A stretch of 64,000 nt of DNA from Sphingobium sp. Cam5-1 (GTDB lineage Bacteria; Pseudomonadota; Alphaproteobacteria; Sphingomonadales; Sphingomonadaceae). The position numbers and the translations under genes were made by a program. The notes under the pieces were generated by a model. The model was not told the origin of the DNA and searched no databases. It worked only from the letters and a program-made list of their open reading frames with translations. The stretch is from NCBI RefSeq assembly GCF_015693305.1, contig NZ_CP065138.1, positions 2,730,001 through 2,794,000 on the forward strand. Reading direction: 5' to 3'. Shown piece after piece: positions 1-9,900 of this stretch (positions within the stretch are counted from its first letter, which is position 1; every line of letters begins with the position of its first letter).

Positions 1-2
1 TC

Positions 3-1193
3 AAGGACAATAGCGAGGAAAGCAAGCTTAAGCGGCAGGTGGCGCAGGCGACCAAGATGCAGGCGATCGGCCAGTTGGCTGGTGGCGTCGCGCATGACTT
101 CAACAATATCCTGACCGCGATCATCGGCCATTGCGACCTGATGCTGATGCGCCATACGCCGGGCGACAGCGATTATGACGATATTCAGCAGATCAAGTCG
201 AACAGCAATCGTGCGGCTGGGCTGACGCGCCAGCTGCTCGCCTTTTCACGGCAGCAGACATTGCGTCCGCAGGTGCTGCAACTGCCCGACATCGTTGCCG
301 ACGTCTCCAACCTGCTAAAGCGCCTGCTGGGTGAGAGCGTGAAGCTGGAGGTCAGCCATGGCCGCAACCTGGGCGCGGTGCGTGCTGATCCGGGCCAGCT
401 GGAGCAGGTGATCGTGAACCTGGCGGTCAATGCGCGCGACGCGATGCCGGAAGGCGGCATCCTCAATATCCAGACCTATGCGGTTCCGGCCGGCAAGGTG
501 CGCGAAATGCGGCAGGAGATATTGCCCGCCGCCGATTATACCGCGTTGCGCGTGTCCGACACCGGCCTTGGCATCCCGCCCGACATTCTTTCGAAGATTT
601 TCGAGCCCTTCTTCACGACCAAGGAATTGGGCAAGGGCACGGGGCTTGGCCTCTCCACCGTCTATGGCATCGTCAAGCAGTCGGGCGGCTATATCTTCGC
701 CGAATCTGAAATTGGCCGGGGGGCGAGTTTCGTCATCTACCTGCCCGTCTATCAGGGCGCGGACATGGAGCAGGCAATTCCCGCCAAGCTGCCTATCAAA
801 CGCAGCGAGACATGGGGCACGGGCACGGTGCTGGTGGTCGAGGACGAGGATATGGTCCGCGCCGTCGCCGAACGCGCCCTTTCGCGTCAGGGCTACAAGG
901 TGCTGACCGCCAATGATGGCGAGCAGGGGCTGGAGGTACTGGCGAGCGGTGAGAAGATCGACCTGCTGATCTCCGACGTGGTCATGCCCAATATGGACGG
1001 CCCGTCCATGGTCGCGCGGGCACGGGACACGCATCCCGACCTTCCCGTGCTGTTCATGTCGGGCTATGCCGAGGAGCAGCTGCGCAAGTCGATCGACCTT
1101 GCCAATGTCGCCTTCCTGCCCAAACCATTTTCCGTCAGTCAGCTCGCCGAGGCGGCGCGGGACGCCTTGGCAATGGGTACAGCGGTGGAATGA
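3..1193 (+). CDS. cckA: Hybrid histidine kinase CckA, C-terminal part (gene starts before the window)
   Basis: The reading frame is open from base 3, so this is the 3' part of a longer gene. Visible parts in order: dimerisation/phosphoacceptor helix with HDFNN (phospho-His near base 96), a HATPase domain with N box ([14 protein letters not shown]), G1 box (DTGLGIP) and G2 box (GKGTGLGLS), then a C-terminal receiver with acidic pair EDED and phospho-Asp in [11 protein letters not shown]. This order and these motifs are typical of CckA, the membrane kinase/phosphatase that feeds the ChpT-CtrA phosphorelay of alphaproteobacteria. The N-terminal membrane and PAS parts lie outside the window. Another hybrid kinase of the same architecture cannot be fully excluded, but the motif wording fits CckA closely. 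Confidence 0.85.
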   Translation, partial: KDNSEESKLKRQVAQATKMQAIGQLAGGVAHDFNNILTAIIGHCDLMLMRHTPGDSDYDDIQQIKSNSNRAAGLTRQLLAFSRQQTLRPQVLQLPDIVADVSNLLKRLLGESVKLEVSHGRNLGAVRADPGQLEQVIVNLAVNARDAMPEGGILNIQTYAVPAGKVREMRQEILPAADYTALRVSDTGLGIPPDILSKIFEPFFTTKELGKGTGLGLSTVYGIVKQSGGYIFAESEIGRGASFVIYLPVYQGADMEQAIPAKLPIKRSETWGTGTVLVVEDEDMVRAVAERALSRQGYKVLTANDGEQGLEVLASGEKIDLLISDVVMPNMDGPSMVARARDTHPDLPVLFMSGYAEEQLRKSIDLANVAFLPKPFSVSQLAEAARDALAMGTAVE

Positions 1194-1273
1194 ACTTCTT
1201 GAACGATCAGGCGTTTATGCTGGTCCGCGCGCCGATGATAAGATAGCGAGCGTAACGAAATAGGGGATCGCAC

Positions 1274-1630
1274 ATGTCGGACGGCAAGACCATCCTGGTG
1301 GTTGAGGATGAAGCGATGATCGGCATGATGCTGGAAGATTATCTCGAAACATTGGGATATCGCCTGCATGCCATTGCCGTGTCGGTGGACGAGGCGTGCG
1401 ACCATGCGCGCAAGGGCGGCTTCGACGCCGCGTTGGTGGACTGCAATCTGCAGGGTGAGAAAAGCTGGCCGGTCGCGGACCTGCTGGCGCAAAGCGGTAT
1501 CCCCTTTATTTTCGCGACAGGGGGCATGGCTGATGATGTGCCGTCAGGGCATTCGGATCGGCCCACTTTGGCAAAACCTTATACGATTGGCGCCGTTGAG
1601 CGGGCGCTGACGAAGGTTCTTTCCGCCTAA
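1274..1630 (+). CDS. Single-domain response regulator (receiver only)
   Basis: This 118-residue protein is one receiver domain with no output domain. Phosphorylation residues are present: acidic VEDE near residue 10, phospho-Asp in ALVDCNLQGE near residue 56, a Thr in FATGG and the conserved Lys in LAKPY near residue 100. It lies 80 bp after the cckA-like gene and just before the SOS box of recA. Stand-alone receivers of this type are common in sphingomonads and usually pass phosphoryl groups or bind a kinase. The neighbouring kinase could be its partner, but that is inference from position only. Confidence 0.8.
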   Translation: MSDGKTILVVEDEAMIGMMLEDYLETLGYRLHAIAVSVDEACDHARKGGFDAALVDCNLQGEKSWPVADLLAQSGIPFIFATGGMADDVPSGHSDRPTLAKPYTIGAVERALTKVLSA

Positions 1631-1643
1631 ATAGGAAATTTCC

Positions 1644-1658
1644 GTTCCCCTCTTGTTC
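1644..1658 (+). promoter_or_regulatory. SOS (LexA) box upstream of recA
   Basis: GTTC at 1644-1647 and GTTC at 1655-1658 are separated by exactly 7 bases, the direct-repeat operator of alphaproteobacterial LexA. The second half-site also begins a 13-bp palindrome, GTTCTTTGAGAAC (1655-1667). The box lies 75 bp before the chosen recA start. Confidence 0.85.
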
Positions 1659-1732
1659 TTTGAGAACAAAGGGGATACATGGTGGCCAAGGCGCCACTTA
1701 ATCGGCGCTTCCGCTTGACAGGGGATAGGCCG

Positions 1733-2806
1733 ATGACAGCAATGCTCTCACTCATCGATTCCAAGAAGACAGGGACAATGGACAGACAGAAAGCATTGGA
1801 AGCTGCCCTTTCCCAGATTGACCGCGCCTTCGGTAAAGGTTCGGCCATGAAGCTGGGCAGCCGCGAGAAGATCGAGATCGAGGCGATTTCGACGGGATCG
1901 CTGGGGCTCGACATCGCGCTGGGTATCGGCGGCCTGCCGCGCGGCCGCATCATCGAAATCTATGGCCCTGAAAGCTCGGGCAAGACCACGCTGGCGCTGC
2001 ATGCCATTGCAGAGGCGCAGAAGACCGGCGGCATTGCGGCCTTTGTCGACGCGGAACATGCGCTCGACCCGGTCTATGCCAAAAAGCTGGGCGTCGACAT
2101 CGACGAACTGATTGTTTCGCAGCCTGATACCGGCGAACAGGCGCTGGAGATTGTCGATACGCTGGTGCGCTCAAACGCCATTGACGTGTTGGTGGTGGAC
2201 TCGGTCGCCGCGCTGGTGCCGCGCGCTGAAATCGAAGGCGAAATGGGCGATAGCCATGTCGGCCTTCAGGCGCGCCTGATGAGCCAGGCTTTGCGTAAGC
2301 TTACGGGTTCGATCTCGCGTTCCAAGTGCCTTGTCATCTTCATCAACCAGGTCCGCATGAAGATCGGCGTCATGTACGGCAATCCGGAAACGACGACGGG
2401 CGGCAACGCGCTGAAATTCTATGCGTCGGTTCGCCTCGACATCCGCCGCACCGGCCAGATCAAGGATCGCGACGATATCGTCGGCAACGCGACCCGCGTG
2501 AAGGTGGTGAAGAACAAGGTGGCCCCGCCCTTCAAACAGGTGGAATTCGACATCATGTATGGCGAAGGGATTTCGAAGATCGGCGAGATACTCGACCTTG
2601 GCGTCAAGGCGGGCGTGGTCGAAAAGTCGGGCGCCTGGTTCTCCTACGACTCCGTCCGCATCGGCCAGGGTCGTGAAAATGCCAAGACCTTCCTCAAGGA
2701 AAATCCCGAAATGGCGGAGCGCCTGGAAAAGGTGATCCGGGGCAAGACCGAAGAGGTCGCCGAAGGGATGATGACCGGACCCGAAGCGGAGGATGATGGC
2801 GAATAA
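1733..2806 (+). CDS. recA: Recombinase RecA
   Basis: RecA forms filaments on single-stranded DNA, drives strand exchange and triggers LexA self-cleavage. The 357-residue product shows the Walker A motif GPESSGKTT, the Walker B strand [10 protein letters not shown] and the L2 loop [21 protein letters not shown], close to full family length. I chose ATG 1733 because the protein then begins MTAMLSLID, as sphingomonad RecA proteins do, and AGGGG lies 8 bases before it. An upstream ATG at 1679 also has a purine-rich site, but it would add 18 residues of unconserved arginine-rich sequence. SOS control is shown by the LexA box at 1644-1658. A strong terminator follows at 2882-2920. Confidence 0.97.
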   Translation: MTAMLSLIDSKKTGTMDRQKALEAALSQIDRAFGKGSAMKLGSREKIEIEAISTGSLGLDIALGIGGLPRGRIIEIYGPESSGKTTLALHAIAEAQKTGGIAAFVDAEHALDPVYAKKLGVDIDELIVSQPDTGEQALEIVDTLVRSNAIDVLVVDSVAALVPRAEIEGEMGDSHVGLQARLMSQALRKLTGSISRSKCLVIFINQVRMKIGVMYGNPETTTGGNALKFYASVRLDIRRTGQIKDRDDIVGNATRVKVVKNKVAPPFKQVEFDIMYGEGISKIGEILDLGVKAGVVEKSGAWFSYDSVRIGQGRENAKTFLKENPEMAERLEKVIRGKTEEVAEGMMTGPEAEDDGE

Positions 2807-2881
2807 GCACGGCTAACGCCTGCGGCCGGATCAGCCGCAGGACAGCCGCGCGGCTCTGCCCGCCTTTCGTTTCACGCACTG

Positions 2882-2920
2882 AAAAGGCCCGCCCGCGCAT
2901 TTTCGCGGGGCGGGCCTTTT
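2882..2920 (+). terminator. Rho-independent terminator after recA
   Basis: A near-perfect stem AAAAGGCCCGCCCGCG / CGCGGGGCGGGCCTTTT with a short CATTTT loop ends in a T run. It lies 75 bp past the recA stop. Confidence 0.85.
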
Positions 2921-3000
2921 ACCGTGATAAGAGGGCAGAGGGCGAGGCTTGCTCAACAGGGCTAGAGCATAGTGCCTTAAATCAGAATCTTCCTCTGTTA

Positions 3001-3077
3001 CCGTTCGCCCTGAGCTTGTCGAAGGGCTTTTCTTCTTTTTAGAAAGGGAAGGGCTTCGACAAGCTCAGCCCGAACGG
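3001..3077. repeat. Intergenic palindromic repeat (two inverted arms of about 27 bp)
   Basis: Arm 3001-3027 and the reverse complement of arm 3051-3077 agree at 23 of 27 bases. Both carry the core TGAGCTTGTCGAAG, a sequence I recall as a dispersed intergenic repeat in sphingomonads and some other proteobacteria. The 2807-3124 gap holds only this repeat and the recA terminator; no gene is seen. Confidence 0.75.
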
Positions 3078-3124
3078 GGTTGAGTGATCCAGATAAAAGG
3101 CACGATGCTCTAAATGAACATTGA

Positions 3125-4501
3125 TCAGCGGCTGGGGCTCACCATTCCTGCCGGTTTGAGGTCAGAGGGCGGATTTTTGGCGTGGCTCCGCTGGCGCCTT
3201 TTGCTCTGCTCGACGGCGAGCTTTTTCTTGAGCCGTACGCCCTGAAGACCCCAATCTCCAAAATGTACGGCAGCCAGGAATATGAGGAGGCCGTTCATGA
3301 ACAAGGCGATGGTGAGGGGCAGCGCGAGAAAGACGTCGAGTATTTGTTCGGTCGGTGTTTCTACAGGCCCGACCCGGTCGATCCCGAACAAGGCGAGGCC
3401 GTCTTCCAGGGAATGCCCATCCCATTCCCGCCGGAAAAACCATTCGCCTACCTCTATCGCCAGAATGGTCGGGGCGATGAGCATGGCGGCGAGGCCGATT
3501 ATGACCATCGCCTCGCTCAAAAGCTGTACGCCAAGAGAGGGAAGGCGGCGCTTGGTTACAGGATCATGGACCTGTTTTTCGGGCGCCACGGATTGCGATA
3601 TCCCAATCGATTTCACGGTGGATGACGAAGGCGGGTCCGAAAAGCCGTATCGATCCAGCTTGGCCAACATGCGGGGGTTCAACTGAGACGTGCAGCTATC
3701 CTCGATGAATTTTTGTTGCTCGATCGTCAGTTCCTGGCGGAAGCTGTCGGATTGTCCCTTTCTGATCCGCAGGGCATCTGAATCCGATCTGTCATATTCA
3801 TGGCCGGGAATGCCCTGGGCGAGTTCCAATGCCTTGAGCTTTTCGAAGGATGAGTTTTCCACCGCATATCGAAGAGCCTGGGTGTTGACTGGCTCATCCA
3901 GGAAATTGAGCATCTTTTCGACTTCTGCCTCCGTTTGAAGCAGTAGATCCTCATAATATATGATGTGATGATCATGCCGTTCGAGGCCATTGGCCCAGCT
4001 GTTCATATATTTGATATAGTGGGGCAGGCCTCTATTCTCATCCATGAGAAAATCATCAACGCTGCCTTGAAACGACATCTTATGCCGGGTCACATGGTGA
4101 TAGTCGGAAATAAGTACGGCCCGCGGATCGCGGATCAGGAATATGATGGGCAGCCGACCGGGCAGGGTCGGCTTGAAGCGCAGATGGGTGGAAGGGATGA
4201 GGGGGAAAGAAGCCTCCTCCGACCTGCGGACAAAGGCCGGTATGCCGCGCACCGGATCCAGGTCGAAATTGGGAGCAAAGGTGAACATGCTCTGGGTCGT
4301 AATGGGCGGATATGCACGCGACGCGAGGAAATATTGCGCCAGGATAAACCTGAGCCAGGTCCTGCCCGACTTCGGGTAGGAGGCAAGGAGCGCGGTCGCG
4401 GCGCTGGAAACAAGACGCAGGCTGCGAGCCGAAGCAATGCGGCGCGCCAAAAGGAAGGGCGCGTGAGCCAGTGAGGCGATGTGGGACGTGTCCATCGACA
4501 C
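3125..4501 (-). CDS. Sulfotransferase-domain protein with a C-terminal two-helix membrane tail
   Basis: The first ~270 of 458 residues form a PAPS-dependent sulfotransferase domain: 5'-phosphosulfate loop YPKSGRTWLR near residue 42 and 3'-phosphate site RDPRAVLISDYHH near residue 125. This family moves sulfate from PAPS to a hydroxyl or amine acceptor; the acceptor cannot be read here. A linker and then two hydrophobic segments follow (near residues 325-350 and 387-412), then a basic tail. The membrane extension is not part of the usual sulfotransferase fold, so the enzyme is probably anchored to the inner membrane, perhaps acting on a lipid or exopolysaccharide precursor (inference). It stands alone, divergent from imuA. 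Confidence 0.75.
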   Translation of the reverse strand: MSMDTSHIASLAHAPFLLARRIASARSLRLVSSAATALLASYPKSGRTWLRFILAQYFLASRAYPPITTQSMFTFAPNFDLDPVRGIPAFVRRSEEASFPLIPSTHLRFKPTLPGRLPIIFLIRDPRAVLISDYHHVTRHKMSFQGSVDDFLMDENRGLPHYIKYMNSWANGLERHDHHIIYYEDLLLQTEAEVEKMLNFLDEPVNTQALRYAVENSSFEKLKALELAQGIPGHEYDRSDSDALRIRKGQSDSFRQELTIEQQKFIEDSCTSQLNPRMLAKLDRYGFSDPPSSSTVKSIGISQSVAPEKQVHDPVTKRRLPSLGVQLLSEAMVIIGLAAMLIAPTILAIEVGEWFFRREWDGHSLEDGLALFGIDRVGPVETPTEQILDVFLALPLTIALFMNGLLIFLAAVHFGDWGLQGVRLKKKLAVEQSKRRQRSHAKNPPSDLKPAGMVSPSR

Positions 4502-4634
4502 AGATTAGCTTGGCAGAATGCCGGGTGTGAAACTTTTCCGGATGATGGCCAATGTGTGTAAGAAGCTGAAACCATCCTCCCTTTTTTCTGATGCCAGCCA
4601 AGTTGATTGACAGGGGGTGCGCTATCGTCGAAAA

Positions 4635-4649
4635 GAACATATAGAGAAC
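4635..4649 (+). promoter_or_regulatory. SOS (LexA) box upstream of imuA
   Basis: GAAC at 4635-4638 and GAAC at 4646-4649 are 7 bases apart, a perfect alphaproteobacterial LexA operator. It ends only 5 bases before the imuA start codon, so bound LexA would cover the start region itself. Confidence 0.85.
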
Positions 4650-4654
4650 ATTCT

Positions 4655-5470
4655 ATGGTGGATTCGGTGAACAGGCTTGCAGCCCTCAGGCGGCACATTG
4701 CATCACTGGAAGGGATTCCGGCCGTCAAAGCAGGTGCGCGTATCACGACCGGACATGCGGCTTTTGATCAGGCATTGCAGGGTGGCCTTGCCAGGGGGCG
4801 GGTGCATGAATTGTTCGGGAATGCTGAAGATGAAGGCGCCACTGCCGGTCTTTCCCTGATCCTTGCCCATCTTGCGGCGCGTGAGGCTCCTCTGTTCTGG
4901 TTGCGCCTTCCAGATGGAGCGGCGGGACAACCTTATGGCCCGGGTCTTGCCGCGCTTGGAATAGATCCAGCCCATTTGCTGGTCGGCGTGATGAAGGATG
5001 AGGCCCTGCTGCTGCGCGCGGCGGTCGATGCGTTGCGATGCCCGGCGCTGGGCGCGCTGGTCATCGAACTGCGCGGGCGCGCGCCGCTCATGGACCTGAC
5101 TGCCAGCCGCCGCCTGGCGCTGGCGGCGGAGACGTCTGGTGTTACCGCCTTCGTCCTGCGGATCGGCGGCGATCCGGTGCCGAGCGCGGCGGAGACGCGG
5201 TGGCGGGTGGAGGCTGCGCCATCCGTGCCGTTGCCGGGCAATGCGCCGGGCATGAGCGCCTTTTCGCTCCACCTGTTGCGCCGCCGTTCGGGGGCAGACG
5301 GCATGACATGGCGGATGGTGTGGAATGCCGAACGGGGAGATTTTGGAGAAGAGTGCGATGAACGCCATGAGCATGGACGGGCAGGCGGAGAACGCGCTGA
5401 AGAGGCGGCGCTACCTGGCGCTGTGGTTCCCCTTCCTGCCGGTCGACCGCCTGCGCATCGCGCGGCCTGA
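4655..5470 (+). CDS. imuA: ImuA, SOS mutagenesis accessory protein
   Basis: ImuA (SulA/RecA-like) belongs to the ImuA-ImuB-DnaE2 mutasome that performs error-prone translesion synthesis after DNA damage. The 271-residue product has the family features: N-terminal helix, ITTGHAAFDQALQGGLARGRVHELFG segment near residue 30-50, and a C-terminus ending in a proline-rich stretch (GAVVPLPAGRP). I chose ATG 4655 because any earlier start would run through the SOS box. The 3' end overlaps imuB by about 113 bp, so translation of the two is probably coupled. Confidence 0.88.
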   Translation: MVDSVNRLAALRRHIASLEGIPAVKAGARITTGHAAFDQALQGGLARGRVHELFGNAEDEGATAGLSLILAHLAAREAPLFWLRLPDGAAGQPYGPGLAALGIDPAHLLVGVMKDEALLLRAAVDALRCPALGALVIELRGRAPLMDLTASRRLALAAETSGVTAFVLRIGGDPVPSAAETRWRVEAAPSVPLPGNAPGMSAFSLHLLRRRSGADGMTWRMVWNAERGDFGEECDERHEHGRAGGERAEEAALPGAVVPLPAGRPPAHRAA

Positions 5471-6962
5471 TCTGTGGCAGGCACAGGGCGGCGCCGGGCC
5501 GGTCGTCATCGTGGAGGCTGTGCGCGGGGCCATGCGCCTTGTGACGCCGGATGCCGATGCGCTGGCGCTGGGCCTGAGCGCAGGCATGACGCTGGCCGAT
5601 GCGCGGGCGCAGGAGCCGGATCTGGTCAGCTTCGAAGCGGATCATCATGCCGATCAGGATTGGCTGGAGCGGCTGTGCGATGGGTGCGCGCGCTATACGC
5701 CGGCGGCCGCGATCGATCCGCCGCATGGGCTGATGCTGGACATCACCGGCTGCGCGCATCTGTGGAACGGGGAGGAGGCCCTGGCGCGCGAGGCGGTGGA
5801 GCGGTTTGAGCGGCACGGCATGGAAGTGCGTCATGCAGTAGCGGGCACGCCTGAGGGCGCGCATGCGCTGTGCCGTTTTTCCGCCGGGCCAGCGCCAGAT
5901 GAGGAGGCTGCGCTGCGTCGCCTGCCGGTCGAGGCGCTGGAGCTGGAGCAGGAGAGCGGGGTGGCGTTGCGACGCGCGGGGCTGCGCACCATCGGCGATC
6001 TTGCCGCCCGCCCCGCCGCTGCGCTAGCCGCGCGCTTTGGCGAGGAGGCGGTGGACGCGCTGCATCGCCTGCTGGGTCTGGGGCATCGCCCGCTTAGCCC
6101 CCGCCGTCCGCGTCCCGTCCTGCGGATCGAGCGTCGTTTCGCCGAGCCTGTGGGCAGCACCGCCTATGCCTTGCAGCGGGTTGAGGAGATGGCGGGCGAA
6201 GCGGGCGAGCGGCTGACTGAGCGGGGCGAGGGCGGGCGGCGGTTCGAATTGCTGTTCTTCCGCGCCGATGGCCTCGCCTTTCCGCTGCGGGTGGAAACCG
6301 GCCTGCCGGTGCGGGATGCGCCTGCGATCATGCGGCTGGTGCGGGAGCGGATCGACAGCCTGTCCGATCCGCTGGATCCCGGCTTCGGCTTCGACATGCT
6401 GCGCCTTACCGTGCCGCAGACCGAGCCGATGGCCGCGACCCAACTGGCGCTGGAAGGGGGAGAGGCGCGACGCGAGGAAGCGGTCGCGGCGCTGATCGAT
6501 CGGCTGTCCGTCCGCGCTGGCCGCAACCGCATCCAGCGGTTGGAACCGCGCGACAGCCATATTCCCGAGCAGGCGCAGCTTGCCTTGCCCGCGATCGAAA
6601 GCCGCACCCCGTCCAGTTGGCCGCGTCAGGAAGAGTCCGGCGACCCGCCGATGCGCCCCATCCATCTGTTCGACCCGCCCCAGCCGATCGAGGTAGTGGC
6701 GGAGGTCCCCGACGGTCCGCCCCATCATTTCCGCTGGCGGCGTAGCGCGCATGAAGTGACTCGCTATGAAGGGCCAGAGCGGATCGCGCCCGAATGGTGG
6801 AAGGCGAAGGACGGCGCACTAGCGGGCGAAGGTGCGGGCATGACGCGCGACTATTACCGGATCGAGGATGCGCGCGGTCGCCGCTACTGGATCTTCCGCC
6901 ATGGCCTTTACGGCACGGAGGCGCGGCATCCCGGCTGGTACATCCACGGCCTGTTCGCATGA
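5358..6962 (+). CDS. imuB: ImuB, catalytically inactive Y-family polymerase homologue
   Basis: ImuB is the scaffold of the ImuA-ImuB-DnaE2 mutasome. It has the Y-family fold, as in LALWFPFLPVDRLRIARPD at the N-terminus and the helix-hairpin-helix region around residues 190-240 (LRRAGLRTIGDLAARPAAALAARFG), but the family lacks the catalytic acidic residues. QLALP near residue 405 resembles the beta-clamp binding motif that ImuB uses to reach DnaN. ATG 5358 is preceded by GGAGA. The stop codon overlaps the dnaE2 start as ATGA. Confidence 0.88.
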   Translation: MNAMSMDGQAENALKRRRYLALWFPFLPVDRLRIARPDLWQAQGGAGPVVIVEAVRGAMRLVTPDADALALGLSAGMTLADARAQEPDLVSFEADHHADQDWLERLCDGCARYTPAAAIDPPHGLMLDITGCAHLWNGEEALAREAVERFERHGMEVRHAVAGTPEGAHALCRFSAGPAPDEEAALRRLPVEALELEQESGVALRRAGLRTIGDLAARPAAALAARFGEEAVDALHRLLGLGHRPLSPRRPRPVLRIERRFAEPVGSTAYALQRVEEMAGEAGERLTERGEGGRRFELLFFRADGLAFPLRVETGLPVRDAPAIMRLVRERIDSLSDPLDPGFGFDMLRLTVPQTEPMAATQLALEGGEARREEAVAALIDRLSVRAGRNRIQRLEPRDSHIPEQAQLALPAIESRTPSSWPRQEESGDPPMRPIHLFDPPQPIEVVAEVPDGPPHHFRWRRSAHEVTRYEGPERIAPEWWKAKDGALAGEGAGMTRDYYRIEDARGRRYWIFRHGLYGTEARHPGWYIHGLFA

Positions 6963-9900
6963 AACGCGGAAAGGGACCTGACCCGTCCAAGCCCAGGTCG
7001 CCCGACCGGCGGGAGTTGGACGAGGTTGAGGCAAGGGAGAAGATACGACAGGCTGTAAGACCGCCAGTGTCGAGGGAGGGGCCTGCCTTCGCCGAATTGG
7101 GCGTCATGTCCAATTACAGCTTCCTGCACGGCGCCTCACACCCTTCAGATATTGTTGCACAAGCCAATCATCTGGGGCTACGCGCCATCGGCATTGCTGA
7201 CAGGAACAGCGTGGCTGGCGTGGTGCGCGCTTATGTTGCCCTTCGCGACGCGCCGGACAAGGCCCGCGCCGCCATAATCAAAGAAAAGAAGGAGAGGGGC
7301 GAATCAGTCGAACTGACCGCCCAGGAAGAGGCTGCCTGTCATACCGATCTGCGCTTGGTGGTGGGCGCTCGCCTGGTCTTTGTCGATGGTACGCCTGACA
7401 TTCTGGCCTATCCCAAAAGCCGCTTTGGGTGGGGACGGCTTACCCGTCTGTTGACCAAAGGCAATATGGAAGCGGTGAAGGGAGATTGCATTCTTACCTT
7501 CGGTGATTTGCTTAGCCATCTTGACGACCTTCTGTTGATTGTCCTGCCGCTATCCACGGCTCGGCCCCAAGAGGTACACAAGGCTCCCCCGGCCTATCCG
7601 TCCGGGGATGAGGTGGTGTCCATCTCTCACCTGAAACTGGTGCCGCCTGCGTCTCCGCCCACATGGCAGGATGCATTGCGCCTGTTGCATGACAAGGCGC
7701 CGGGATGTGTGTGGCTTGGCCTGACCCTGCGCTATCATGGGCGCGACCGCCGACATGCCACCGCTATTCAGCAGACTGCCCGTGAGGTGGGTGTGCCAGT
7801 CATCGCGACCAATGATGTGCTATATGCCGAAGCGACATCGCGGCCCTTGCAAGACGTGCTCAGCTGCATTCGGGATGGCGTGACGCTCAAGCAAGCGGGG
7901 CGACGGCTGGAAGCACATGCTGAGCGGCATCTCAAATCTCCGCAGGAAATGGCCCGCCTTTATGCTGCCTATCCGCAAGCGCTGGCTGAAACGATCCGCT
8001 TCGTTGATCAGATCGATTTCGTCCTCACTGACCTAAAATATGAATATCCTCATGAGCCGGTGCCGTCCGGCTGGTCACCCGATGGCTGGCTGGAGGATTT
8101 GGTGCGTCGCCGGGCAAAGCGCCGTTACGGGCGCAGATTGCCTCCCAAGGTAAGGGCGCTGATAGGACAGGAGCTGCGCCTTATCCGAATGCAGCGCTAT
8201 GCTTATTACTTCCTGACCGTCCACGACCTTGTGTGCTTCGCCCGCGCGCAGAAGCCCCCCATTCTCTGCCAGGGCCGGGGGTCCGCCGCCAACTCGATTG
8301 TCTGCTTCCTGTTGGGCGTCACGTCCGTCGATCCGATGAAGCACGACCTGCTCTTTTCCCGTTTCGTGTCAGAAGAGCGCAACGAACCGCCCGACATCGA
8401 CGTCGATTTCGAACATGAGCGGCGTGAGGAGGTGATGCAATATATCTACCGCCGCTACGGGCGCGAGCGGGCGGGGATCGCCGCGACCGTCATCCATTAC
8501 CGGTCTCGCAGCGCCCTGCGCGAAGTGACGAAGGTACTGGGCCTTAGCGAAGATATCGCGGCGCGCCTGTCCAGTACCGTCTGGGGCAGCTACTCAAGCG
8601 ATTTGGGCGATGGGCGTTTCATCGATGCGGGCTTTTCCCTCGACAATGCGGAGATACTGCGGTTGCGATCGCTGGTTCAGCAACTGATCCGAGCGCCTTT
8701 TGCCCGGCATCTGTCCCAGCATGTCGGCGGCTTTGTGCTGACTCAGAACCGGCTGGATGAAACGGTGCCCATTCACAATGCTGCGATGCCGGATCGTAGC
8801 TTCATCGAATGGGACAAGGACGACATCGATGCGCTGGGCCTGATGAAGGTCGATGTGCTCGCGCTCGGCATGTTGAGCTGCATTCGCAGGGCTTATGAAT
8901 TGATGCGGCGTCATGGCCTGGGCGATCATGACCTGACCGTCGATCTCGATTCCGAAGACTCTGCTGTTTACGCCATGCTGCAAAAGGGGGACAGCATCGG
9001 TGTGTTTCAGGTGGAAAGCCGGGCGCAGATTAACATGCTGCCGCGCTTGAAGCCGGAGAACCTGTACGACCTGACAGTGCAGGTTGCGATCGTTCGGCCT
9101 GGGCCGATCGAAGGCGACATGGTGCATCCCTATTTGCGGCGGCGGGCGGGCCTTGAAAAGCCGGAATTTCCTTCCCCCGGCTATCCACATAATCCCAATG
9201 AGTTGCGGGAGTTGCTGAAGGATACCTACGGTGTCCCCCTGTTCCAGGAACAGGCGATGAAGCTCGCCATTGTCGCGGCGGAATTTACGCCATCGGAGGC
9301 TAACCAGCTGCGGCGGTCGATGGCGACTTTCCGGCAAGTGGGGGGCATGGACAAGTTCAAGGAGAAGATGATCGGCGGTATGGTGCGGCGGGGCTATGAG
9401 CGTGACTTTGCCGAGCGTTGCTATAGCCAGATCGAAGGGTTTGGCAGCTATGGCTTTCCTGAAAGTCATGCCCTGTCCTTTGCCCGGCTGGTCTATGTGT
9501 CGGCCTGGATCAAATGCCACCAGCCTGCCGTCTTTGCCTGTGCGCTGCTGAATTCTCAGCCGATGGGGTTCTATGCGCCCGCGCAGATCGTGCGGGATGC
9601 GCGGGAGCATGGCGTCGCGGTGCATGATGTGGATGTGAATATGAGCGGGTGGGACAATGCGCTCGAACCGCTGCTGCGGTCGCGGGACATGCGGCGGGGT
9701 GAGGGGGAGGGGCGGGCGTTGGCGCTGCGGCTGGGCTTTCGCCAGATCGATGGTTTTCGCGAAGCTTGGGCGGCGCAGATGGTGGAGGCGCGGGAAGGTG
9801 GGCTGTTCACCAGCCTTGAGGATCTGGCGCGGCGGGCTGGGTTGCCCGCGCGGGCGCTGCGCTTGCTGGCGGATGCGGACGCGTGCCGGTCGTTGGGGCA

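Noticed and set aside
1679-1732. Upstream ATG for recA at 1679
   Set aside because: It has a purine-rich site but adds an Arg-rich stretch not typical of RecA; ATG 1733 gives the expected N-terminus.
3001-3077. CRISPR-like repeat
   Set aside because: Only two inverted arms with no spacer array; I saw no direct-repeat array resembling CRISPR anywhere in the window.
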